Source: an uncultured Traorella sp. (GTDB taxonomy: Bacteria; Bacillota_I; Bacilli_A; Erysipelotrichales; Erysipelotrichaceae). From it: DNA of 47,802 bases. Below are positions 16,580-25,434 of this stretch, one piece after another. Location of the stretch: the NCBI GenBank assembly GCA_945919165.1, contig CAMEIZ010000002.1, positions 1 through 47,802 of the forward strand, written 5' to 3'. Position numbers and translations under genes: made by a program. Within the stretch, counting starts at the first letter, position 1. Each line of letters begins with the position of its first letter. A model generated the notes under the pieces. That model did not search any database. It was given only the letters and a program-made list of their open reading frames with translations, and was not told where the DNA came from.

Positions 16580-16620
16580 TTCATACCGGTTTGTAAAGTT
16601 CATGATCACTATTACCTTTT

Positions 16621-18018
16621 TCAGCCATTCTTTAGGCGCGTTCTTTTTTTCCAAAAATAAATGCTTAAATATAAAAGAATGTTTATTACCAACCATACAC
16701 TGCAAATCAATGTTGATTGTCGAATAACATGACCATTCACTTCCACAAAATTAAATCCCTGATAGAAATAAACATAGGTCATTTTAAATGGATTTAACAT
16801 ATTTAAGATTGTATATGGCCAAAATAATTCAAGCATCAGCATTCCAACAATCAATATCAAGCTTGTAATAAAGCGGCTTTTCGTAAAACAAGATAAAAAA
16901 GATGAAAGAGCTGCTGTTGCCAGTGAGGATGAAATCAGCATCCATAAGGCAATTCCAATCACCTCTTTATAAGTACTCATGAATTGAACAAAAGATTCTG
17001 TACATACAATATTTAGATTTCGAATAGGAACACGTGCGTTAACAATGCTGTATAATTCAATCAGATAGATGATATATATGCCAATTGCAATCAGAATCGA
17101 AGTCGTGATTTTCGCTAAAATTACCTGTTTATTTTTTACACTGCTTATAAGAAACTGTTCCGTATCAGAAGTATGTTCAATGGCAAAAAGATTTGATGTA
17201 AGAATCAAGCATAAAATTAGAAGGGTCACATAAATAAGAGTCACATTTGAACCGGATAAAAAGTATACGATAAGATCAGCACCTACTGTTGAGTCAAAAG
17301 TGTAGGGATTGTTTAGAAACTTCTCATTCCCTTTTTCGATCATTTTTGGTGTTAATTCAATTTGATCTGTGAATCTATTCTCCAGAAAACCCATTTTGAG
17401 ATTTTCTTTTTTATCGATTAAATAGCTTTCCCGATGAACAAGCATTTCAAATTCATTTTCATTCTGAAATAGATAGTTCAATAATCGATACATCTTCATA
17501 TTCTTATAAATCGGTTTTAAAGCGTGCGCACCATCTTCAAAATATAGAATTTGTGGAGTATCTATATCTGCATAGCTTCCTCCACTTGTAGGATGATAAA
17601 AAGCAACTAATTGCTGATCCAGTTTATTGATTTCTTCAGAGCTTACTTCTTGATTTCTTAAAGCCATATCCAATTCTTTATAATCTTCACCATAGTATCG
17701 AATCATCGCTTCTTCATCCAATACATCCATTTCATGCTCATGAATAATAGATTGTTTAAGATTTTGTATTTCATCCAAAAAATCATCATTCAAAACACCT
17801 GCATGCTCATGCCAAAAAGTATCAATATAAATTATCATCTCTTTTGAGTTCATTTGTTTTCCTTCAAAATTTATATACTCATAAACATCGCTCATATACA
17901 TGCCATTCAGCTGATCCATGATTACATACGTGCAAACACTAAAAGCAAAGAAAACGATAAAAAGATTAAATTTGCTTTTAAATATTTTTTTGAATTCATA
18001 TTTCAACAATTTCAACAT
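16621..18018 (-). CDS. ABC-2-like permease, paralog 3 of a tandem triplet
   Basis: 465-residue permease. The start at 18018 is chosen because GAGG lies just upstream and because MLKLLKYEFKKIFKSKF then aligns with the starts of the two neighbours. One N-terminal membrane segment (about 17-38) is followed by a roughly 200-residue extracytoplasmic region rich in Glu, Asp and Tyr. Five more segments fill the C-terminal half. This is the shape of ABC-2 type subunits with large outside loops, as in some antimicrobial-peptide exporters. It is the last gene of the sigma-ATPase-permease operon, three bases after its paralog. Function unknown. Confidence 0.8.
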   Translation of the reverse strand: MLKLLKYEFKKIFKSKFNLFIVFFAFSVCTYVIMDQLNGMYMSDVYEYINFEGKQMNSKEMIIYIDTFWHEHAGVLNDDFLDEIQNLKQSIIHEHEMDVLDEEAMIRYYGEDYKELDMALRNQEVSSEEINKLDQQLVAFYHPTSGGSYADIDTPQILYFEDGAHALKPIYKNMKMYRLLNYLFQNENEFEMLVHRESYLIDKKENLKMGFLENRFTDQIELTPKMIEKGNEKFLNNPYTFDSTVGADLIVYFLSGSNVTLIYVTLLILCLILTSNLFAIEHTSDTEQFLISSVKNKQVILAKITTSILIAIGIYIIYLIELYSIVNARVPIRNLNIVCTESFVQFMSTYKEVIGIALWMLISSSLATAALSSFLSCFTKSRFITSLILIVGMLMLELFWPYTILNMLNPFKMTYVYFYQGFNFVEVNGHVIRQSTLICSVWLVINILLYLSIYFWKKRTRLKNG

Positions 18019-18020
18019 GA

Positions 18021-19490
18021 TTACCTCACATGATGCCTTCTTTGTTTGACATAACAGCAAGCATATAAAATAACACAAACAATCAGCCAGATGCCCGTTA
18101 CAAAAACAGATAATGGTAAAACTAACTCATGAATTTTTACCACATTTAATAAATCTGTCCCTACCATTGATTGTTGGAAGGAAAGATAATCATTTCCATA
18201 GATCATCATAGATGGCATGAAGATAAAAGCTTCAATACCTTTCATAAAATACGGTAAAAAGAAAGCTGTTAATAGAATTAATATCGTTACAAATCTGCTT
18301 TTTGTCAGACATGATAAGAAAAATGATAAAGTTGCTGCCGCAATCAATGCCGTAAAAATCAAAGCCATAAACATCAATAATACTTCTCGATATGTATATA
18401 AATAATTCACTCCTATCATTGAAACTAAATCAAGGTTACGAATGGGAACAATACTTGAAATATACAAGACTGTTCCAATGAAATAAATAGCATAAAAACC
18501 TATCGCAAGAATCAATGCAGCGATTATTTTTGCAATTGTCAATTGTTTAAAACCTGACTTACTGCATGCCAGATACTGTTCCATTTGATTGGTTTTTTCA
18601 ATAGAAAAGATATTGGATGTCAAAACCAGAATTACAATTATAAACAGCAGCTGATTGATAACAGGTCCTTGAAAGCCAAAGGTATATATCAAAAGATCAT
18701 TGGCAACATTTGAATCAATTGTATAAGGATTTTCAATATATTTGTGATTGAAATAAGCCAGATGTTCTTCCTTTAACTGATCTTTTGTCTTTTCAGGGAT
18801 ATTACCTAGAAAGATATCTTTGTTGAGTTCATTCTTTTCAATAAAGCTTGGTTCAATCAGATACTGATCACGCTCATAAAACTTATCTGAATATGTTATC
18901 AGATTGGCATATAGGGCATTCAGGGCTAATACTTTTTCTTTATTTTTATAGAGAGGTTTTAATGTAAATTGAGTAAGATCTCCTTCATTCGTTAATTCAA
19001 CTGAAGGATCATCCATATAACATATATGATCTTCACAGTTTCTTTCCTCAATCTCTCTGATATAGGCTAAGACCTCCTCTTCGCTCATTTTTTTCTGTTC
19101 ACCAGCTTCCATGATGTCAAGATAATTCTCTCCATATGCTTTTTTCATTGCCTCTTCATCAATTTCATACATCTCAAACTTTTCCATGAGCTGTTCTTTT
19201 TCATTCATCAGTTTTTCAAAATAAGCCTGATTCCCTTCACCTGCTTGTTCATGCTGATATGCATCTATGTACCGCAACACATCTTTTGAAGTAAGCTCTT
19301 CATTTTCCAGAGTAACAAACTTTTGGTGTTGAAAAGGTAAATGTGCTAGTTCACTCGGATACAATTCCATATAAAAGGAAACACTGTTTGTCATGGCATA
19401 AAAACTGTAGCAAATAACTAAGATAACAAATAGAATATGAAATTTACTTTTAAATATTTTTTTGAATTCAAATAAAATCAGCTGAATCAT
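18021..19490 (-). CDS. ABC-2-like permease, paralog 2 of a tandem triplet
   Basis: 489 residues, same architecture as its neighbours: an N-terminal MIQLILFEFKKIFKSKF, one membrane segment, a large polar outside domain (about 40-260, with IDEEAMKKAYGENY), then five or six C-terminal membrane segments containing IVPIRNLDLVS. The matching parts of paralog 3 read LDEEAMIRYYGEDY and RVPIRNLNIVC. Nucleotide identity around the start codons is high (TTTTAAATATTTTTTTGAAT shared), pointing to recent duplication. The start overlaps the stop of the upstream permease by one base. It is intact, unlike paralog 1. Confidence 0.82.
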   Translation of the reverse strand: MIQLILFEFKKIFKSKFHILFVILVICYSFYAMTNSVSFYMELYPSELAHLPFQHQKFVTLENEELTSKDVLRYIDAYQHEQAGEGNQAYFEKLMNEKEQLMEKFEMYEIDEEAMKKAYGENYLDIMEAGEQKKMSEEEVLAYIREIEERNCEDHICYMDDPSVELTNEGDLTQFTLKPLYKNKEKVLALNALYANLITYSDKFYERDQYLIEPSFIEKNELNKDIFLGNIPEKTKDQLKEEHLAYFNHKYIENPYTIDSNVANDLLIYTFGFQGPVINQLLFIIVILVLTSNIFSIEKTNQMEQYLACSKSGFKQLTIAKIIAALILAIGFYAIYFIGTVLYISSIVPIRNLDLVSMIGVNYLYTYREVLLMFMALIFTALIAAATLSFFLSCLTKSRFVTILILLTAFFLPYFMKGIEAFIFMPSMMIYGNDYLSFQQSMVGTDLLNVVKIHELVLPLSVFVTGIWLIVCVILYACCYVKQRRHHVR

Positions 19491-20939
19491 TATGATTTCC
19501 TTTCACTATGACGCTTATATTTTTGTAAAACAAGAACATAAATGAACCCAATAATTATCATCCAACTGCCACAAGCCAGCCAGGAATTTTGAACGATCAT
19601 GGATCCAATCCGACTCAAATTGGTACCATTTGGAAATATTTGATTCCATGATAAAAATCCTTTGGTATAGATCATGATAACAGGTGAAATAAAACTTCTT
19701 ATATATGTTAAAAACACCAGGCAAAATAAAGTCATCAGTAACCCATAAACACGATTTGACAAAATATATGACCAGGCACCGCTCAGAATAGCAACAGCAT
19801 TTGCTGCCATGATCAATAACAGGATTTGATTCAACAAAATTTCTTTATATGTATAAACACCTTCAAATAAATATGGAGCTGAATAAAAAGGAGCCAGATA
19901 TACACAGTCCAGATCCTGTATTGGTACAATCCATAAAACAGTCAGATATGCCATCAATATATAAAAAATCATCAATCCGCTTCCTATCAGAAGTGCAGTA
20001 ATCATCTTTGCTGTCATCAATTTTTTGATTCCCATTTTGCTGCAGAAAAGAATGTTTTCTGTCTCACATTCATGATCGATGGAAAATAATTTTGATGTTA
20101 AAACAAGAATCAGAATCAAAATTGAATAAAGAGATAAATTGGTTCCGGTAGAGAGATGATCCACTAATAAATTTGCTCCAATATTCGATCCAATATAATC
20201 AGGCGCATGAAGATACTTTTCATTAAGCCAGTCAATCATTTTCTGATCATGTTCTTTGATCCCATAAAGAAAGTATACCGGAACAAAACTTGTTTTTTCA
20301 TCAGCACCTATTAATTGATCTTCTTTATGATATAAAACATCCCATCGATATGCATCAGAAATTCCATCATGATCTGATCGATAGAATAAATCATTTAATA
20401 GATTGCGGCTTTTTTCTTTTTGATAAAAATTTTTGATTGTAAAGGTAGTATCATTGAGATCAAGTATACCTGTTCCATTTTTTATGGCTTGAATATACTG
20501 ATTTTCAATAACACACATTTGAGATCGGCATACAGGATTATTTTCTTTGGTTTTTTCATTAAGTGCTGTAATTTCATCTCTTGCCATACTGCCGTTTTGT
20601 CCTTGCCGGATCAGTTCTTGATAGTTGTCTCCATAAGTCAGTTTCATTGTTTCTTCATCAATTATGTCCAATTGATTATTTAAAATGATTTCTTGTTCGA
20701 GTTCTTTCATTTTTTTTATGTAATCATCATTTACACTTCCTCAATTGATCCATAGCTCTGTAGGTTTCTATAACTGATAGACTTTCATTATCAAAGGATG
20801 CATATTTCCGATTACCAATTCTCGAGAAGTTTTGAATATTGATCATGGTAAAACTGAAGATGAAAACAGCTATGGTAAACAGAATCAGAAACTTGTTTTT
20901 ATATATTTTTTTCAATTCAAATAAAACAAGTTGAATCAT
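19490..20939 (-). pseudogene. ABC-2-like permease, paralog 1, split by a frameshift
   Basis: An N-terminal piece (20939-20727, 70 residues beginning MIQLVLFELKKIYKNKF) ends after MDQLRKCK. The rest of the paralogous sequence continues in another frame, beginning GSVNDDYIKKMKELEQEI, and runs to 19490 with IDEETMKLTYGDNY and IVPIQDLDCVY matching the other two permeases. The frames would join at 20738-20744, where one extra base (TTG-A-GGA) breaks the gene. A downstream ATG (20710) could restart translation of the C-terminal 406 residues. Either a true pseudogene, a phase-variable state or an assembly error. The upstream ATPase overlaps its start by four bases. Confidence 0.82.
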
Positions 20940-21829
20940 ATATCTTCACCAAAATCCTGTAAAACTTCATCCTTGAAATGATATAAATATAAATCATCGA
21001 GTCCTGGCTCAGTTATGATACCATTTTCAATTGGTTCATCTGAAACAATTCTTAAGGTATATATGTTTTGATGCTTTTTTACATTAACAACAATTTTATT
21101 GATCATGTATTCTTCCGCCTGCTTTCGTTCGCAGCAGACTTCAAACACTTTGTTTTCCATTTTATTTAAAAGATTTTCCGGATCATCATAATAGAGAATC
21201 TTCCCTTTTTTCATCATGATGATTTTATCTGCGATCGATTCTACATCACTGACGATATGAGTCGAAAGCAATACAACAGATTCTTCTCCTAAGCGTGAAA
21301 TTAAGTTTCTTAACACAATTCTCTCTTTCGGATCAAGCCCTGCAGTGGGTTCATCCAGAATCAGAATTTTGGGTTCATTTAAGAGTGCTTGTGCAATGCC
21401 TACACGTCTTTGCATTCCACCCGATAGGCTTTTGATCTTAGCTTTTCTTTTTTCTTCTAAATTTAGCTTAAAAAGAAGTTCATCAATTTTTTTCATATAG
21501 AACTCTTTTTTCAGTCCTTTGACAACGCTCATATATTCCAAGAATTCTTGAATGGTAAAGCTTGGATAAAAGCCCAAGTGCTGAGGCATATAACCAAGAT
21601 TCATTACATAGCTGTCATACTGTGACAAAATATCCTTTCCATTCCAGCATACTTTTCCGCTTGTCGGAGGTAAAATTCCACAGATCATTTTCATCAAAGT
21701 AGTTTTCCCGCTTCCATTTGCTCCGATAAGACCAATCACCCCTTTTTCAAGTTTTAGATTTATGTGATCGACTGCCACGGTTTTTAAAAACTGTTTGGTC
21801 AGCTCATCAACGATTAATTCCATATACAT
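20936..21829 (-). CDS. ABC transporter ATP-binding protein of the triple-permease operon
   Basis: 297-residue ATPase. Walker A GANGSGKT (36-43), signature LSGGM (135-139), Walker B ending DE (159-160), switch histidine in LSTH (191). About 80 extra residues follow the ATPase fold, as in drug and lantibiotic exporter ATPases. The start may be 21829 or the second ATG at 21823; both are behind AGAAAGGA. The 5' end overlaps the membrane-protein gene and the 3' end overlaps permease 1 by four bases, so the unit is tightly coupled. With only one ATPase gene for three permeases, it presumably serves them all. Confidence 0.88.
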   Translation of the reverse strand: MYMELIVDELTKQFLKTVAVDHINLKLEKGVIGLIGANGSGKTTLMKMICGILPPTSGKVCWNGKDILSQYDSYVMNLGYMPQHLGFYPSFTIQEFLEYMSVVKGLKKEFYMKKIDELLFKLNLEEKRKAKIKSLSGGMQRRVGIAQALLNEPKILILDEPTAGLDPKERIVLRNLISRLGEESVVLLSTHIVSDVESIADKIIMMKKGKILYYDDPENLLNKMENKVFEVCCERKQAEEYMINKIVVNVKKHQNIYTLRIVSDEPIENGIITEPGLDDLYLYHFKDEVLQDFGEDI

Positions 21830-22526
21830 TTTCCTTTCTGTTTGAAATCTGATTTAGATGAATATATATTCCTAAACAATAAATACCAAATGATACAGCT
21901 AATAAGAATACGATCATTTTATTACTGATTGAAAGCATCATCACTTTTTGATTCACTTCAAAAGCAATTACGGCATAAATGCTTATATAGGCAATGATTA
22001 TGCTCAATTTATTGCTTACTTGGTCAACAACGATCAAAGTAACGGCGCTTATGAGATACATGGGTATAAGTGAACAAAAAAGTGACACCATAAAATCAAA
22101 ATGATGAAAAGATGATAAGATAAGATTAAAAAGAAGTGTACTGATCAGAGCCATTAATAGATAAATATTTGATTTATAAACAAAAATCTTTGCGGGATTC
22201 AGTTTTGCACACATCAATAATTCTTCCATACCCATCATACTGGAACGCAAATCATCATACAAAACAATCGTCCCTATCAGGGCTGCATTCATTGTACACA
22301 TCGCATATCCACCCTCTATCGCAAATGAAAGCAGGCACAAAATACACGAGCAAGTTAAACTTATTATCATATATTTCATGCTTTCTTTCTTAAAGAAACT
22401 CCACCAGATACAAGCAGAGCTTTCTTCATATTTCGTCTGTCTGTTTTTCAGTTTCAATTTAGATAATTCAATAGTTTGTTTCATATGATCTTCATCAATT
22501 TCCAACTTCTTATACTTTTCTTTCAT
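21807..22526 (-). CDS. Multi-pass membrane protein between sigma factor and ABC ATPase (possible anti-sigma or sensor)
   Basis: 239 residues. The first 45 or so are cytoplasmic, highly charged and helical (EIDEDHMKQTIELSKLKLK), followed by about six hydrophobic segments that run nearly to the C-terminus. I do not recognise a named family. Its place directly after an ECF sigma gene, overlapping it by 17 bases, and its soluble N-terminus plus membrane domain are what one expects of an anti-sigma factor, but no zinc or anti-sigma motif is visible. Alternatively it is a further subunit of the transporter. Confidence 0.65.
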   Translation of the reverse strand: MKEKYKKLEIDEDHMKQTIELSKLKLKNRQTKYEESSACIWWSFFKKESMKYMIISLTCSCILCLLSFAIEGGYAMCTMNAALIGTIVLYDDLRSSMMGMEELLMCAKLNPAKIFVYKSNIYLLMALISTLLFNLILSSFHHFDFMVSLFCSLIPMYLISAVTLIVVDQVSNKLSIIIAYISIYAVIAFEVNQKVMMLSISNKMIVFLLAVSFGIYCLGIYIHLNQISNRKENVYGINR

Positions 22527-23058
22527 CCAGTTCGCCTCCCTTCATAAGTTCCTCCAGTTTCATCAATGCCTGTCGATGCCGTGATTTAGCTGTTGACTGC
22601 GGAATTTTTAATATATCAGCAATATCTTTGAATTTTAGTTCATGATAATATCGTAATAGAATGATTTCTCTTGATAGTGGTGATAATTGTTTGACATAGG
22701 TCATCATGATTTCTTGCTTTGTTTTTTTCATGACAATTTCATGTGGGTTCTCATTACAGATCATTCTGGATTCATCCAGTTCCCTGTCATCCAAATATTT
22801 CAAGCTTTTATAATAATTGTTGGCCAGATTGATTCCAATACGAAATAAGTAATTCCTCAGTTTATCTTCTTCATGATAGGAATCAATATTTTCGACAAAT
22901 TTAATGAATACTTCCTGCGTGATATCTTTTGCTTTATCGCTTTGGTTCATTTTTTGGTATAAAAAAGCATACACCTGAGGATACATTTCTGTAATGATCG
23001 TTTCAAGTGCTTCTTCATTGCCGTTTTTAATCTGTAAAATAAGTTTTTTGGTATTCAT
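22510..23058 (-). CDS. ECF-type RNA polymerase sigma factor
   Basis: 182-residue group 4 sigma factor. Region 2 spans about residues 22-90 with the core-binding and -10 recognition stretch AKDITQEVFIKFVENI. Region 4 spans about 122-172 with the helix-turn-helix LKFKDIADILKIPQSTAKSRHRQAL. There is no region 1 or 3, as usual for ECF factors. SD GGAGG. It begins an operon of at least six overlapping genes and probably controls it, although no clear ECF -35/-10 pair could be picked out just upstream. Confidence 0.92.
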   Translation of the reverse strand: MNTKKLILQIKNGNEEALETIITEMYPQVYAFLYQKMNQSDKAKDITQEVFIKFVENIDSYHEEDKLRNYLFRIGINLANNYYKSLKYLDDRELDESRMICNENPHEIVMKKTKQEIMMTYVKQLSPLSREIILLRYYHELKFKDIADILKIPQSTAKSRHRQALMKLEELMKGGELDERKV

Positions 23059-23359
23059 GTTCCTCCTACCTATATAACAATTCTAACATGAAAAAAGTTT
23101 GAAAAAGATTAAAAAAACCACATGAATTTCATGTGTACTTGTTTTGCCTGCTTAAAACAAAGCCCTGCATGTGGTTGTTGCCTTTAAAACTTCTTTTCAA
23201 TCATTCTCCGTTAGAACAATCAATCTGCACCATAAGTATGAATAGTTGTTAATTTATAAAGAAAAACCTCTTTCCAATTTGCTTGTTTTTTATTGTCATT
23301 TCGTATCACTTTACATCAGAATAATTCCTTGTTAAGATAGAATTATCAGGAGGGATCTT
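23059..23359. other. Divergent intergenic region between sigma and HAD genes
   Basis: The 301-base gap holds the structured element at 23111-23176. The remaining stretch 23180-23340 is AT-rich, with no ORF that has a ribosome binding site. Confidence 0.6.
23111..23176 (-). ncRNA. Structured, terminator-like RNA element upstream of the sigma gene
   Basis: On the minus strand AACCACATG (23176-23168) can pair with CATGTGGTT (23124-23116) over nine bases, enclosing a second hairpin TTGTTTT with AAAACAA. Alternatively CACATGA pairs with TCATGTG (23135-23119) in a short hairpin. Both are followed by seven T. No minus-strand gene lies upstream, so this is either the end of a small RNA starting in 23200-23340 or an attenuator in the sigma-gene leader. 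No known RNA family recognised. Confidence 0.45.
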
Positions 23360-24088
23360 ATGAAAACAGCTGCTTTTTTTGATATTGACGGAACATTGTA
23401 TCGGGAAGGATTGATTACGGAGGTATTTAAAAAATTTGTAACTTATGAATTGGTCGATGAACGTCTTTGGCATGATGAAGTGAAACCCTCATTTATGAAA
23501 TATGATCGCCGTCAGGGAGAATATGATGATTATTTGATCAAAATGGTGGATATCTATCGCCAGACTCTGATCGGACTTTCTAATGAACATGTGCTGCACA
23601 TTGCGGATAAAGTGATCCAGCAAAAAGGTGAACGTGTTTATACCTTTACACGAAATGCAATCTTACATCATCAAAAACAGCAACATCTCGTCATCGCTAT
23701 CTCCGGCTCTCCGCTGGAATTAGTGGAAGCCATGGCCAGCAAATACCGCTTTGATGACTGTCGAGGTACAATCTACATGACAGATCAGCATGGCATATAT
23801 ACCGGTGAAGTTATTCCGATGTGGGATCGTGACAGCAAGAAAAAAGCCATTCTTGAACTGGCTTTAGATTATGACATCAATTTAGATGAAAGCTATGCCT
23901 ATGGAGATACTACCGGTGATTTTACCATGTTCGAGCTGGTAGGACATCCTTTTGCCATCAATCCTACCCGAGAATTGTTGGACAAAATCATAGCGTGTGA
24001 AAAGGTCAAGAAAAAAATCACGCTGATCGTAGAACGCAAAAATGTGATTTATCGCATGAATCCGGAGAATATGATGCTTGTTGAGTAA
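23360..24088 (+). CDS. HAD-superfamily hydrolase (subclass IB, phosphoserine-phosphatase-like)
   Basis: 242-residue cytoplasmic phosphatase. Motif I is FFDIDGTLYREG with nucleophile D8 and acid D10. Motif II appears as AISGSPLELVE. A conserved Lys lies in SKKKAILEL, and motif IV is AYGDTTGDFTMF. The alpha-helical cap between motif I and II (about 20-105) is the IB type seen in SerB and related enzymes, so it probably dephosphorylates a small phosphomonoester; the substrate cannot be told. Good SD (AGGAGGG). It stands alone between two minus-strand units. Confidence 0.88.
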   Translation: MKTAAFFDIDGTLYREGLITEVFKKFVTYELVDERLWHDEVKPSFMKYDRRQGEYDDYLIKMVDIYRQTLIGLSNEHVLHIADKVIQQKGERVYTFTRNAILHHQKQQHLVIAISGSPLELVEAMASKYRFDDCRGTIYMTDQHGIYTGEVIPMWDRDSKKKAILELALDYDINLDESYAYGDTTGDFTMFELVGHPFAINPTRELLDKIIACEKVKKKITLIVERKNVIYRMNPENMMLVE

Positions 24089-24162
24089 AAAATCCTTCTT
24101 AAACTTTCTGTATAATGTCTTCTCTGACTCCCTGAATAGTTTGATTCCTTTCCTTTACAAAA

Positions 24163-24180
24163 TCCCGCTTCACAGCGGGA
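24163..24180 (-). terminator. Terminator after the aminotransferase gene
   Basis: TCCCGC and GCGGGA form a six-pair GC-rich stem; on the minus strand ATTTTGT follows. Confidence 0.65.
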
Positions 24181-24196
24181 ACTTACTTTTTATAAT

Positions 24197-25432
24197 CTAG
24201 GAAACTTCATCCAAGATCTTTTTCATTTTGGAAGCCAATCCTTTGGTTTTTTCAACGCTGAGCGAGCATACTGCCACACGAATTCCAAAATTGACCTGAA
24301 CTGTAAAAATATTGTTTTCCATTAAAGCGGCATGATATTTTTCTTTCAGTTTGTTGTCTTTTATTTTAATTGTGATAAAAAATCCTTCCTTATATGGATA
24401 AACCGGTAAATCACAATCTTCTGCTTCTTTTAGAAAGATAGCACTTCTTGCTTCTAATAGATCGATATATTTTGCTTTTTCAAGAAGAAATTCTTCATAA
24501 TAGTCTTTGACAATATGAACAAAGTTGATCATGGCTGAGTTATTAACATTACTCCAGATCGCTCTGGCACTCTTTTCAAAAACAATTTCTGCCTGACGAA
24601 CACTCTCTTCAGATTGAGCACAAATCACTGCTGCACCGCATCTTAAGCCATAACTGGTAAGTGTTTTAGAGCAGCTCATGGCGATGACCACCATAACATT
24701 TTCGCTCATTCTTTCAAATTCTTTCATGTAATCTCGAGAATGATCCAAATCATAAGAATAATCAATATAAGCAATATCATTTAAGATGATACATGGTGTA
24801 ACTGCTGATACTTCATTTAAAAAATCCACTACTTCGCGCCACTCATATCGACTCATGGAATAGCCAGTAGGATTATGACATGGGTCATTGATCACAACAA
24901 CAATGCGATTCTGTTTTCCCTTAAGCTCATTTACCTTTTCCTTGAAAGAGGTCATATTGAAATGATTTTCTTCAAACATTTCATAACAGCTTGCCTTGAG
25001 TTGTTTGTCTTTTGCCATCAACGAATAACTGCCCCATGCGATATCTGGAAGAATCACACTTTCACCTGTTTCTAAAAATTCACTCATCACTAAAGAAACT
25101 GCTCCAGTACCTCCAGGAGTTGCGATTACACTGCTTTTTAGTTTTTTAGTTACTTTACCGATCGTCCAGTATTCCACTAATCGACGATAATCCGGATTTC
25201 CTGTAAAGCTGGCTGCATATGCTGCTTTATTTTCACTTGGTATCTTATTCAGACTGTCAAAAACGGTTTTAAATGCAACGATTTTACCATGTTCATCATA
25301 TAAAGAACCAATTGTCGCATCCACTACATTTTCTTCGCCATATTCTTCTTTTGCTTTTTTTGCTTTTGAAACTATCGCAAATACTGTATCAACAATTGGT
25401 TTCTTGTCAGCACTTTCTTTAATAAAGTTCAT
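24197..25432 (-). CDS. Class I/II PLP aminotransferase, probably aromatic amino acid aminotransferase
   Basis: 411 residues of fold-type I aminotransferase. The PLP-binding lysine is K256 in SCSKTLTSYG. Asn187 sits in NDPCHNPTG, Asp219 in LNDIAY, and Arg264 lies just after the lysine. The closest match by eye is the aspartate/aromatic group. Its position two bases after pheA, which makes phenylpyruvate, argues that it carries out the last step to Phe and Tyr; that role is inferred. A strong SD (GAGGAGG) lies in the end of pheA. Confidence 0.85.
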   Translation of the reverse strand: MNFIKESADKKPIVDTVFAIVSKAKKAKEEYGEENVVDATIGSLYDEHGKIVAFKTVFDSLNKIPSENKAAYAASFTGNPDYRRLVEYWTIGKVTKKLKSSVIATPGGTGAVSLVMSEFLETGESVILPDIAWGSYSLMAKDKQLKASCYEMFEENHFNMTSFKEKVNELKGKQNRIVVVINDPCHNPTGYSMSRYEWREVVDFLNEVSAVTPCIILNDIAYIDYSYDLDHSRDYMKEFERMSENVMVVIAMSCSKTLTSYGLRCGAAVICAQSEESVRQAEIVFEKSARAIWSNVNNSAMINFVHIVKDYYEEFLLEKAKYIDLLEARSAIFLKEAEDCDLPVYPYKEGFFITIKIKDNKLKEKYHAALMENNIFTVQVNFGIRVAVCSLSVEKTKGLASKMKKILDEVS

Positions 25433-25434
25433 CT

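Noticed and set aside
18019..18078. Longer start for permease 3
   Set aside because: The extra residues translate the end of permease 2 in another frame; the start at 18018 aligns with both paralogs.
17960..20940. Shared sequence near the permease starts considered as insertion or attachment repeats
   Set aside because: The repeats are in frame with the coding start of each paralog and explained by gene duplication.
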